Assembly: GCF_963677685.1 (NCBI RefSeq)
Contig: NZ_OY782186.1
Coordinates: 1,054,001-1,118,000, forward strand
Direction of reading: 5' to 3'
Origin: an uncultured Bacteroides sp.
GTDB taxonomy: Bacteria; Bacteroidota; Bacteroidia; Bacteroidales; Bacteroidaceae
DNA length: 64,000 nt
Shown: positions 50,501-56,873 of the stretch, one piece after another
Layout: every line of letters begins with the position of its first letter
Position numbering within the stretch: position 1 is the first letter of the stretch
The notes under the pieces: generated by a model
Database searches by the model: none
Seen by the model: the letters and a program-made list of their open reading frames with translations, nothing else
What the model was told of the DNA's origin: nothing
Program-made: the position numbers and the translations under genes

Positions 50501-51534
50501 TTACCTCTCTCATGCTTCAAGGTGATGATCGGATATTTCAATAGAATAGCTACAGATACCCCGCCGGTGTAACTTCCTATCCAAATATTTCCTTGGTGAT
50601 CTTTGGTGACAGCATAAATCCCATTGCCCAGCAAAAAGTTGTCACTACTATCTTCAGTACTTATAAGTAAATGAGCCTTCTTTAGATCTCTATCTACTAC
50701 GTAGACTCCTCCACCATCTATGCCCACTAATACTGTCTGATTATCATAGTTTGTGATAGCCCTTATCGGGTTAAGGAAGTTAGAACTTTGTCCTTTTAGA
50801 GAAAGGAGAGTGGAAGTGCCTAAATTCATCACCAATAAACCATTGTTGAATGTTCCTACCCAAAGTTCATTTTTAATAGGGTCACAGAATAAAGTCTGTA
50901 CATCCTGTCCGCTTATCAGTTGTTTCGTTTTGCTTAGTTGAGAATATGAAAGTTGCAATACGCCAGTAGACGTTCCGACGAATAGAGATTCTTTGATAGA
51001 AGCAATGTCGTTAACATACTGATCTTTAATGATGGGAGTAACATGTCCGTTTGCTTCCTTTTTGTACAACCCTTTGTTGAGCCCAAGCCAGAGTGTGCCT
51101 TTATGATCTAGATAAAGCTTGTTCAGTATAATTTCCCCACTAATAAAGTCACCTAGATACAAGTCTTGCTCAAAAGAATCATCGCGTGCGGAATAGTGGT
51201 AGATTCGGCCTGTGTGATCATAGGCCCATAAACCATACTGCTCGTCATACAGTAAGTGAAGTCTACGTCCGGCCAAGTCGCCATTATAAAAATTGCCAGG
51301 CAAGGTATAGCTTTTTATGATGTGTCCATTATAGCGATCTATCCCCGTTTTCGTAGCAATCCACATTACGTTGTGACTATCTTCGGCAATAGAAAACACA
51401 CGCTGACTACTTAGGCCTTGTGCGTAACCAATATGCCTAATATCGAACATACTATTGGTTAATTCCGCTCTAGCCGCGATACTTACTGCCCATACTGTTA
51501 TTATAGCAATAACGTGTTTTAGTAAAATTCTCAT
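47521..51534 (-). CDS. Hybrid two-component system sensor/regulator (HTCS) of PUL 2
   Basis: A 1337-residue one-protein signalling chain. After a signal peptide (AVSIAARA) come Reg_prop propeller repeats (for example LWIGGLDGYL, VWLGTEGGGL, LWISTGKGL) to about residue 640, a Y_Y_Y domain (to about 745) and a membrane helix. The kinase has His805 (NTAHDIRTPVT), DNLISNACKY, DDGIGIP and GTGFGLLQV. The receiver has the phospho-acceptor Asp1110 (LSDVMMPG). AraC helix-turn-helix motifs fill the C-terminus (SRTLFYSRLKSLTG, VAADTGFVNSKYFSSLFKKQ). It should sense a beta-glucan oligosaccharide and activate the GH16-SusCD-GH3 operon through the direct repeat at 47229-47265. A TATTTTTG box (51653-51660, minus) is a likely promoter. 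Confidence 0.95.
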   Translation of the reverse strand: MRILLKHVIAIITVWAVSIAARAELTNSMFDIRHIGYAQGLSSQRVFSIAEDSHNVMWIATKTGIDRYNGHIIKSYTLPGNFYNGDLAGRRLHLLYDEQYGLWAYDHTGRIYHYSARDDSFEQDLYLGDFISGEIILNKLYLDHKGTLWLGLNKGLYKKEANGHVTPIIKDQYVNDIASIKESLFVGTSTGVLQLSYSQLSKTKQLISGQDVQTLFCDPIKNELWVGTFNNGLLVMNLGTSTLLSLKGQSSNFLNPIRAITNYDNQTVLVGIDGGGVYVVDRDLKKAHLLISTEDSSDNFLLGNGIYAVTKDHQGNIWIGSYTGGVSVAILLKYPIITLKHERGNPQSLINNNINDIEENTNGDLWFGTDLGISIWNPSSRIWNHCLKNAVVVTLCRAENGSIWAGTYGDGIYLLNNRGHIIRHLTKQQGGLTTNYVFSIKQDMDKDLWIGGLDGYLMMIKKGGQHKQVYDIKWIQSIEVVNKEKIAIATVNGFCLVNKRTGKIDRYATAQEYHQQNSSAYIIDMLFNGDNTVWLGTEGGGLSLYDMGTRKLRTFTTQDGLPSNDVYSLQRDQRGRLWISTGKGLALIDKFQVSNLNYVGDIDKEYNKSSFARLTNGKFAYGSTNGAIIVTPSAITMTDYQAPLLFTGLTVEKLSSDETNHLQPAMHDMLTKGAVQLGYRHNSFVITFESINYRFQRDIAYQYILSGYEKYWSTLSDNGMARYANVSPGSYVFKVRSLRRSDGKIISERTLILKVAQPWWNSWWAWMLYICIVATIFYFILRYKSNQLQKKYDEDKISFFINTAHDIRTPVTLVMAPLEDLLKEKGLSDNALSLLSLARNNTRKLNTLITQLLEFEKVDIRKQQLILTPLSLNDILAEEAASFQAFCDKKHINLNISLPDETVCVMADKHIVEMLLDNLISNACKYTMPHGNICLSLSITKRKVIIEIKDDGIGIPQEASKHLFTNVYRADNARASHESGTGFGLLQVRRIVKILHGKITVQSEVNKGTTFTVSLKRTDAKPAVVPNQPIAAKELLPTEITEVTKYESKEVEVLNKRKDRDTLLIVEDHEALRYYLRKTFEHDYRVIDVSTGQEALDYLSKEYPDLILSDVMMPGIQGDELCKLVKDNPDTSGIPFILLTAKVNHDAIVEGLKKGADDYIPKPFSTEILKLKVQSFIDNRNRQRDFFMRQVLGQIDPNKADKNSENSEQVTEGIEINDSQDNEFLINNMPENDYQFVMKATQIVIQNMDNTDFSINTLCKEMAMSRTLFYSRLKSLTGKAPQEFIRIIRLQKAAELLKEGKNITEVAADTGFVNSKYFSSLFKKQFGVQPSKYTQKD

Positions 51535-51661
51535 AACTTCCGTTTCACAAGTGCATAATAGATTAACAAAAGGCTAAGAAAATTCCGTGTATTGCAGAAA
51601 ATTATATATTTCGGGTGCCTAAGCTGTAATATCTATTCCTAAAGCCATGACACAAAAATAA

Positions 51662-52300
51662 TCAAATCATATTAGAAATGAAAAGTTTTTCGATATTTCC
51701 ATCAACAATTAAAGGGAGTGCGGCTGTGATTTTCTCTATATCCCAGTCCCACCAAGCCAAATCGAGTAGACGCTTTATCTCTTCGTCTGCGAAACGTTTG
51801 CGAATTAATTTGGCAGGATTCCCTCCGACAATGGAGTAGGGCTCCACGTCCTTAGTGACCACAGAGTGCGCTGCGATGATAGCTCCGTTGCCTATTTTTA
51901 CTCCTGGCATGATTGTCGCTTTATATCCGATCCACACATCATTTTCTATAATTGTGTCACCTTTGAAAGGAAGCTGTTCCGGCGTTGGCGCAACTTTTGC
52001 CCAGTCACCTCCGAAAATATTGAACGGAAAGGCAGATATTCCGTCCATCCTGTGATTAGCCCCATTCATAATAAATTGCACACCGGAGCCGATAGAACAG
52101 AACTTTCCGATATATAGTTTATCACCAATAAAATCGAAATGATACAGGACGTTTCGTTCAAAATTCATCGCATCTTCATGATCATCATAGTATGAATAAT
52201 CTCCCACAATGATGTTGGGCGATTTCACTATGTTCTTTATAAATACTAAGCGGTCATAGCCTGCTAAAGGATAGACTTGATTATTATCGGGTATTTTCAT
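51662..52300 (-). CDS. Vat/XAT-type O-acetyltransferase
   Basis: A 212-residue left-handed beta-helix acetyltransferase of the xenobiotic acyltransferase group. ATG 52300 gives MKIPDNNQVYPLAGYDRL, the conserved start of Vat-type enzymes; the longer frame from 52360 adds 20 unrelated residues. The catalytic His83 is in MNGANHRMDG. Hexapeptide repeats follow (IENDVWIGYKATIMPGVKIG, GAIIAAHSVVTKDV), then YSIVGGNPAKLIRKRF. Relatives acetylate streptogramin A or other hydroxyl groups. True antibiotic resistance cannot be claimed from sequence. A good promoter lies in the repeat at 52454-52548, giving a leader of about 190 bases. Confidence 0.88.
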   Translation of the reverse strand: MKIPDNNQVYPLAGYDRLVFIKNIVKSPNIIVGDYSYYDDHEDAMNFERNVLYHFDFIGDKLYIGKFCSIGSGVQFIMNGANHRMDGISAFPFNIFGGDWAKVAPTPEQLPFKGDTIIENDVWIGYKATIMPGVKIGNGAIIAAHSVVTKDVEPYSIVGGNPAKLIRKRFADEEIKRLLDLAWWDWDIEKITAALPLIVDGNIEKLFISNMI

Positions 52301-52453
52301 TTTTTGATACTTTAATATATTGAGAGGATAAGCATTTGATGCTAGAGAGCATCCATTCATACTAGGTAAGTTTTGTTATATATTCATATTTAGGTAGATT
52401 TCAAGTGAATAAATCTTTTTCAGGTAAACGTAGCATGAATTCAGTGCTAATTA

Positions 52454-52548
52454 GAGTCTCTTATTTTACTTCTAAATAGCCATTGCAAGTCTCTATTACA
52501 AAGATATAGATAAAAGTAAATCTCTGCAAATTTTTGTAATCGTGTTCC
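52454..52548 (-). repeat. Duplicated promoter segment, copy A
   Basis: About 95 bases that recur at 53525-53616 with roughly three quarters identity by eye. On the minus strand both copies keep TTTG (52530-52527 here), a 20-base spacer and TATCTTTG (52506-52499), a full Bacteroides promoter. Copy A reads towards the acetyltransferase gene. Confidence 0.7.
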
Positions 52549-52552
52549 TTTG

Positions 52553-52652
52553 AGGTTTGTAAGACCATGTGACTAACGACGTAGTATAAGTGTTGCTCCG
52601 AAACGTGTCTTGACAAAGCAATCGGGAGAACTCGAAAAAATAGGTGTTCTTG
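52553..52652 (+). pseudogene. HxlR gene fragment, copy 3
   Basis: These 100 bases match 33219-33319 of the intact HxlR gene, including GTAAGACCATG, AGTATAAGT, CGAAACGTGT and TTGACAAAGCAAT, at well over 80 percent identity by eye with a one-base gap. They cover the DNA-contact region of the regulator. Both flanks are lost, and the fragment touches the stop of the next gene. Confidence 0.85.
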
Positions 52653-52654
52653 TT

Positions 52655-53239
52655 TTATTTAAGGTTTTTATCTGATGAATTGAGTACTATTCTATAAACA
52701 CATTTATTATTTCCTCGTTGAATGGAAGAAATAACAGTGGCATTTACTGGTACTCCACATATAATTGAGAACATTCTTTCTGCAAATCCTTCAGAACAAT
52801 AGCATAATGCTGGGAATTTTCGGTCTTTCTCATTGACTAATAGAGGGCATACGCAAAAGGGCTTGTTTTCATCAACGATAAGGACTTGTTTTTTGTTCTC
52901 ATATGACACTTTCCAATCCCATTTTTCTTCGATGAATTTGATAAATTCATCTAGTTTCCCTTTGAATTGGGACAACATCTTATCCATATCCAGATTTTGA
53001 TGGTGTGCAATAGAAGCTGATTTTACAATTTCTCGTAATTGCACCTCTGTAAGGTTGGCATCTAAGTTATTTAATAACTCTGTTATCCATTTCAAGAACA
53101 TCGTTTCGTTTTTATTTGCAGGCTCATTTGTGCTGGCATCAAGTGCCGTCATTGCTTCACTTTGGGCGATGGAACTGAAACCACATAAACAAACGCCACT
53201 TAAACAAGCTGTTTTTAAAAATTTTCTTCTTGTTGTCAT
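52655..53239 (-). CDS. Tat-signal Cys-containing protein of unknown function
   Basis: A 194-residue protein beginning MTTRRKFLKTACLSGVC, a twin-arginine signal peptide, so it should be exported folded, perhaps with a bound cofactor. The mature part has a helical first half and a C-terminal region with six Cys (FCVCPLL, LCYCSEG, IICGVP, KCVYRIV). The pattern GVPVNATVISSIQRGNNKC resembles the end of V4R-type small-molecule-binding domains. No enzyme family is certain. It sits between two copies of a promoter segment, next to an HxlR fragment. Copy B upstream would give it a 320-base leader; a TATATTTG box (53498-53491) offers a shorter one. Confidence 0.65.
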   Translation of the reverse strand: MTTRRKFLKTACLSGVCLCGFSSIAQSEAMTALDASTNEPANKNETMFLKWITELLNNLDANLTEVQLREIVKSASIAHHQNLDMDKMLSQFKGKLDEFIKFIEEKWDWKVSYENKKQVLIVDENKPFCVCPLLVNEKDRKFPALCYCSEGFAERMFSIICGVPVNATVISSIQRGNNKCVYRIVLNSSDKNLK

Positions 53240-53524
53240 AATTTTGTATTAGATTGTTAGATTGCGTTTTGGAGTAAAATAGAAAAGCGGAAGTGGCATT
53301 CCTATCCACAGAAGAGGGAGCCTAAGCTCTATACGCACAAACAGGAAATTCCACTCCTGCATATAAGAAAAAGGCATTTAAATAGTCTCTTTCGTGTGTA
53401 TAAAAAGAATTGGACTTTTCTTTTGCACCGAATTCAGCAAAATGCTTCTTTATTCAAATTTTTAAAATCAGCCGTATTGTTGCGACTGCACAAATATAGA
53501 GATATTATTTTTTACTTAGAGTTT

Positions 53525-53616
53525 GAGTCTATTTTTTAGTTCTAAACAACCATTACAAGTGGCTGTCACAAAGATATAGATAAAAGTATATCTCTGCAAA
53601 CAGCTGTAATGATGTG
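53525..53616 (-). repeat. Duplicated promoter segment, copy B
   Basis: The second copy of the segment at 52454-52548. On the minus strand TTTG (53600-53597), a 20-base spacer and TATCTTTG (53576-53569) are kept exactly. It reads towards the Tat-signal gene. The two copies bracket that gene as direct repeats about 1.07 kb apart. Confidence 0.7.
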
Positions 53617-53678
53617 CTATTTTCCTTTTGTTTTAGCTAGATGCATTTATGTTTTATTCAATTTCTGGCAGGAGAGCG

Positions 53679-54542
53679 TTATCTCTCCTTTCGTGCCTTC
53701 TCATTAAAGAAGTCCGCCAATTTGTGCGTGCCATACTGTGGTGATTTCATGTCCATTACCATTGTAGTCATGAAGAACTCTAAAGGGCCGTAAGTCTTGG
53801 AGTTTGTAAATGTATGCAGCAGCCAAAGTGCAGATCTTCTGATCCAGTCTGGCAGATGGACTATCTTCACAGGTTTAGAATATGCGTTGAAAGCTAACTT
53901 CGCAATGTCATTTTGCGACAGTATGTCCGGCCCTCCCACATTGATTTCCTTTTCTCCTGAATTGATTGCATCGATGCACACCTTTGCCAAGTCTTCGCCG
54001 TGAATGGGGTTTAAGCAAAGCTCTCCGTCGCCAAAAAGATAAACCGTTCCGCTCTTTGCCATATTCAGAAAATCGCCCATATCCGAGAAGAAACCGTTGG
54101 GACGAATGATGCAATAGTCCAGCCCCGATGCTTTGAGATAGTCGACTAACTTCTCCTTTGCCTCACATATTTTCAGTTTCCGCAGCTTGTCGCCATTCAA
54201 AACCGAAACATAGATAAATTTCTTCACTCCGCTGGCTTTAGCCTCCTTTATTAAGTTGACGTTCGCCTGATAATCCACATCCATATAAGTGAGGCCATCC
54301 TTTTGACGAGTGATGCCAATGCTGCTGATCACCACATCCACCCCCAAGCACAACTGTTTCAGCGTCTCCGGTTTGGTCACCTCCGCTTCAACAATCTCCA
54401 CATTTGGGCTGTCCACCTTCACTTTCTGTCTGTTGCGGACTACGATTTTTGTACTAAAATTTTCCGAGGATGCTAACTCCTGCGTGATATATCCGCCAAG
54501 ATAGCCGGTTGCCCCTGCCACTAAAACCTTCTGCTTATTCAT
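53679..54542 (-). CDS. NAD(P)-binding SDR-like (NmrA/atypical) oxidoreductase
   Basis: A 287-residue cytoplasmic Rossmann-fold protein. The dinucleotide loop is VLVAGATGYLGGYI (about 6-19), the form of extended/atypical SDRs. ISSIGITRQKDGLTYMDVDY and FIYVSVLNGDK follow, then YCIIRPNGFFSDMG. The classical Tyr-x-x-x-Lys pair is not obvious, as in NmrA-like members. The substrate is unknown. The gene lies immediately downstream of a Crp/Fnr regulator on the same strand (59-base gap). Its promoter has TACCTTTG (54569-54562, minus) and an FNR-like palindrome at 54590-54607, so it is probably the regulator's target. Confidence 0.85.
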   Translation of the reverse strand: MNKQKVLVAGATGYLGGYITQELASSENFSTKIVVRNRQKVKVDSPNVEIVEAEVTKPETLKQLCLGVDVVISSIGITRQKDGLTYMDVDYQANVNLIKEAKASGVKKFIYVSVLNGDKLRKLKICEAKEKLVDYLKASGLDYCIIRPNGFFSDMGDFLNMAKSGTVYLFGDGELCLNPIHGEDLAKVCIDAINSGEKEINVGGPDILSQNDIAKLAFNAYSKPVKIVHLPDWIRRSALWLLHTFTNSKTYGPLEFFMTTMVMDMKSPQYGTHKLADFFNEKARKER

Positions 54543-54561
54543 GATCTCTTCTTTTTTTGCA

Positions 54562-54607
54562 CAAAGGTAAATCTATCAAATTCTATAACTCTTGACGTTC
54601 GTCAAGA
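54562..54607 (-). promoter_or_regulatory. SDR promoter with FNR-like site near -41
   Basis: The minus strand has TACCTTTG (54569-54562) as -7 box but no TTTG at -33. Instead TCTTGACG-TT-CGTCAAGA (54590-54607) is centred about 41 bases before the predicted start. Its core TTGAC-N4-GTCAA resembles the FNR/CRP family site TTGAT-N4-ATCAA. This is the class II activator position. Confidence 0.55.
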
Positions 54608-55186
54608 ATGCTTTTTGGTGAACACTCTTTTCTTTATTCTGCTTAATGTCTCCGGTGACACGCCCAGAAAAGAGGCGATATACTGCTGCGGCACGCGTTG
54701 AAACAATTCGCCGTTCGTCTCCAACAGTTCAACATACCTCTCTTCTGCCGATTTGGTAACAAAAGAAGCGATCATGTTCTGGCAAACGATCAGCTCGTTC
54801 TCCACTGCAATTCGCGCAATCAGTTCAAACTTAGGAGAGATTTCCAGCAATTTCTCGATGTTCGATTTGCCGAATACATACAGTTCTGTGCCCTCTATGG
54901 CCTGAAAATTCTCCTTTGCAGGTACTTTGAACGTATAGCTCTCTCCAGCACAAATAAACTGTCCTTCGGTGTAGAAAAAAGCTGTGCGGTCTTTCCCCTC
55001 TGCATTGTAAAACAAACGCACACAACCTTTGGTTACAAAATAGAGTTCGTGAGAGATTTTTCCTTCAGTAAAAATGATTTCGTTCTTTTCGAAATGCCGT
55101 TTCTCTACTATGCGGTCGATAGCCGCTACTTCGCTCTCACTCAGAGGAGTATATTCTGCTATATATTCTGCTAAACCTTTTGCCAT
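54602..55186 (-). CDS. Crp/Fnr-family transcriptional regulator
   Basis: A 194-residue regulator from ATG 55186: a cyclic-nucleotide-binding-like beta-roll (about 20-115, NEIIFTEGKISHELYFVTKG, GQFICAGESYTF), the dimer helix (about 115-140) and a C-terminal helix-turn-helix (RVPQQYIASFLGVSPETLSR). The longer frame from 55273 is unlikely, because a strong promoter (55271-55302) overlaps its start. No [4Fe-4S] Cys cluster is present at the N-terminus, so it is not a true oxygen-sensing Fnr. The ligand is unknown. Its stop codon lies inside the palindrome proposed as its own binding site in front of the SDR gene. Confidence 0.9.
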   Translation of the reverse strand: MAKGLAEYIAEYTPLSESEVAAIDRIVEKRHFEKNEIIFTEGKISHELYFVTKGCVRLFYNAEGKDRTAFFYTEGQFICAGESYTFKVPAKENFQAIEGTELYVFGKSNIEKLLEISPKFELIARIAVENELIVCQNMIASFVTKSAEERYVELLETNGELFQRVPQQYIASFLGVSPETLSRIKKRVFTKKHS

Positions 55187-55270
55187 CGCCCAATCTCTAT
55201 TTGTATTACACGTTTTTTTGTTTTGTGGTGTTGCACGTTTCTTTCGACGCAGCATAACACGTGTATGATG

Positions 55271-55302
55271 CAAATGTAATATTTCTATTCCTCATTAGCA
55301 AA
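55271..55302 (-). promoter_or_regulatory. Promoter of the Crp/Fnr gene
   Basis: On the minus strand TTTG (55302-55299), a 20-base spacer and TACATTTG (55278-55271): a full match to the Bacteroides consensus. Transcription would start near 55264, so ATG 55273 is excluded as a start. Confidence 0.8.
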
Positions 55303-55434
55303 TAGCCAGAGTGGATTGTGGACTTTCATTCTAGCACCATTTATTTGCCCGACATCTTTGTCAGAAGCCTATTCACATCATGGTATATAAAAGTCCTAGA
55401 GATCCTTTTTGCTTTCTATTATAAACTAGCAGAT

Positions 55435-55719
55435 ATGGAAAACAAAGAAAACATTTCTTTTCAAACCATCGATTGGAGTTTAATTCCTAAAGTAGAATGT
55501 GCCGGAGAGAGCGGAACGGCAGTGTGGCAAACTCTTCAGTTTGAAGGGCTCAGAGTCAGGATCGTGGAATATTCAAAAGGATACCTAGCCAATCATTGGT
55601 GTCAGAAGGGGAACATCCTGCATTGTTTGGAGGGCGAACTCGTTAGCGAACTGGAGAGTGGCGAGCACTTTGTGTTAACCAAGGGGATGACTTATCCGCC
55701 TCTGATATGGCAGAAGTAG
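55435..55719 (+). CDS. DHCW-type cupin-fold protein, C-terminally truncated
   Basis: A 94-residue protein from ATG 55435 similar to small DHCW-motif cupins: FQTIDWSLIPKVECAGESG, VRIVEYSKGYLANHWCQKG (family D-H-W-C, here N-H-W-C) and HCLEGELVSELESGE. Family members continue after GMTY with about 25 residues including a His-Arg-Ser segment. Here the frame ends after TYPPLIWQK. Reading one frame over at 55690-55720 gives SDMAEVAS, which resembles the family continuation, so a one-base shift plus loss of the tail is likely. Frames starting earlier (55318) lack any family match. It is probably a decayed gene; any remaining function is doubtful. Confidence 0.6.
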   Translation: MENKENISFQTIDWSLIPKVECAGESGTAVWQTLQFEGLRVRIVEYSKGYLANHWCQKGNILHCLEGELVSELESGEHFVLTKGMTYPPLIWQK

Positions 55720-55744
55720 CCTCTTTTAAAAACATAGTAAAGAA

Positions 55745-56194
55745 TTACTTGAAAATCAAATCACAGTTTTGTTCGGTAGCATCTACGTCAGCACCGAGTG
55801 TTTGGTAGAACTTGATCGCCCTTTCATTCCAGCCAGATACTTGCCAGCGTAACTTATGACATTTCGAATTTTTAGCAAACTCAATCACTTTTTTAATGAG
55901 TTGGGTCCCAATGCCATTACCTCTATGATCTGGTTTTACATATAAATCGTCCATATATAGAGATTTGCCTATCCAAGTGTAATAAGCAGTGAAATATGTT
56001 GCATATCCTATAATCTTATGATCTTTGGTCTCGGCTATAAAACAATTGAAAAAAGCTGTTTCTTCCTTCATCTGCTCAACAGAATTGAGCATTTTATTTG
56101 GTGATTTTTCAAATGCTGCAAATTCTTTGAATAGATCTATTATTTGTATGAAATCGCTTTCTTCAACTTCTCTTATGTTGATTTCAGTAGCCAT
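55745..56194 (-). CDS. GNAT-family N-acetyltransferase
   Basis: A 149-residue GCN5-type acetyltransferase. It starts INIREVEESDF, has the acceptor-side FFNCFIAETKDHKIIGYATYF, and the acetyl-CoA-binding motif A LYVKPDHRGNGIGTQLIKKV (about 88-107), ending in WNERAIKFYQTLGADV. This is typical of small-molecule (diamine-type) acetyltransferases such as those related to spermidine acetyltransferases; the substrate is not determined. Its ATG directly follows the stop of the GFA gene (no gap), so the two are translationally coupled. Confidence 0.9.
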   Translation of the reverse strand: MATEINIREVEESDFIQIIDLFKEFAAFEKSPNKMLNSVEQMKEETAFFNCFIAETKDHKIIGYATYFTAYYTWIGKSLYMDDLYVKPDHRGNGIGTQLIKKVIEFAKNSKCHKLRWQVSGWNERAIKFYQTLGADVDATEQNCDLIFK

Positions 56195-56608
56195 TTATTC
56201 TTCCTTTTTAATTGGTAGTTCCGCAAACTTAGGAATGCTCTCGAAATCGTGATCCCAGTTGCCCTTGTCGTCCATATAAATATGGGCTTGAGGCCTGATG
56301 TCAATATCCTCATCCAAACAGCCAGCCGGAACGACCACCACAGAACCTCCTTCTTGAAGTTTTGGAAGAGCTGAACCACAATTGGGACAAAAACTTTTGT
56401 TGTGACCAGTCGAGTTGTATTCATAAGTTTTTACTTGCTCTTCGCCTGAAAGCCAATGCAGTTTGGCAGGAGTGAAAAAAATATTTGCTGCGTGGGCTGA
56501 ACCTGTGTCTTTGCGGCAATAGTGACAATGGCAAAGGAAGAAATACTTAAATTCGCCTTCTATCTCGAAGCGTATGTTGCCACAAAGGCATGATCCTGTA
56601 TGTTTCAT
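56195..56608 (-). CDS. GFA-family (CENP-V fold) zinc protein
   Basis: A 137-residue protein from ATG 56608 (MKHTGSCLCGNIRFEIEG); a frame from 56638 adds ten residues of no family match. Zinc-binding Cys sets are SCLCGNIRF, CHCHYCRKDTGS and FCPNCGSAL, the pattern of the glutathione-dependent formaldehyde-activating (GFA) family. Many members are not true formaldehyde enzymes, so only the fold is assigned. It is coupled to the GNAT gene downstream, with adjacent stop and start codons. Confidence 0.88.
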   Translation of the reverse strand: MKHTGSCLCGNIRFEIEGEFKYFFLCHCHYCRKDTGSAHAANIFFTPAKLHWLSGEEQVKTYEYNSTGHNKSFCPNCGSALPKLQEGGSVVVVPAGCLDEDIDIRPQAHIYMDDKGNWDHDFESIPKFAELPIKKEE

Positions 56609-56805
56609 AAGTTGTGAATTTTTTGATTGATGCTGCATGCCGTTGCAAGATATGGAGAAAAATTTTCTTTTGCAAACACGTCAGCAAAAACGCCATTTAA
56701 GGGAGATCGGGAATGGCTTCTTGTATATGCTCTAAGAATGATACAAACTATTTTATGAAAACCGTATATTTGTCGTAATTTTAGTTGAATATTTTTGTTC
56801 CTTTC

Positions 56806-56838
56806 TTTGCTGTTTTCTATATATTTTGTTTACATTTG
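56806..56838 (+). promoter_or_regulatory. Promoter of the DUF1593 gene
   Basis: TTTG (56806-56809), a 21-base spacer and TACATTTG (56831-56838). Transcription would start near 56845, which rules out the ATG at 56826 and supports 56874 as the start codon. Confidence 0.75.
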
Positions 56839-56873
56839 CCGATAGCCTAAAGTTTGTTAAATGTAATCCAAAA

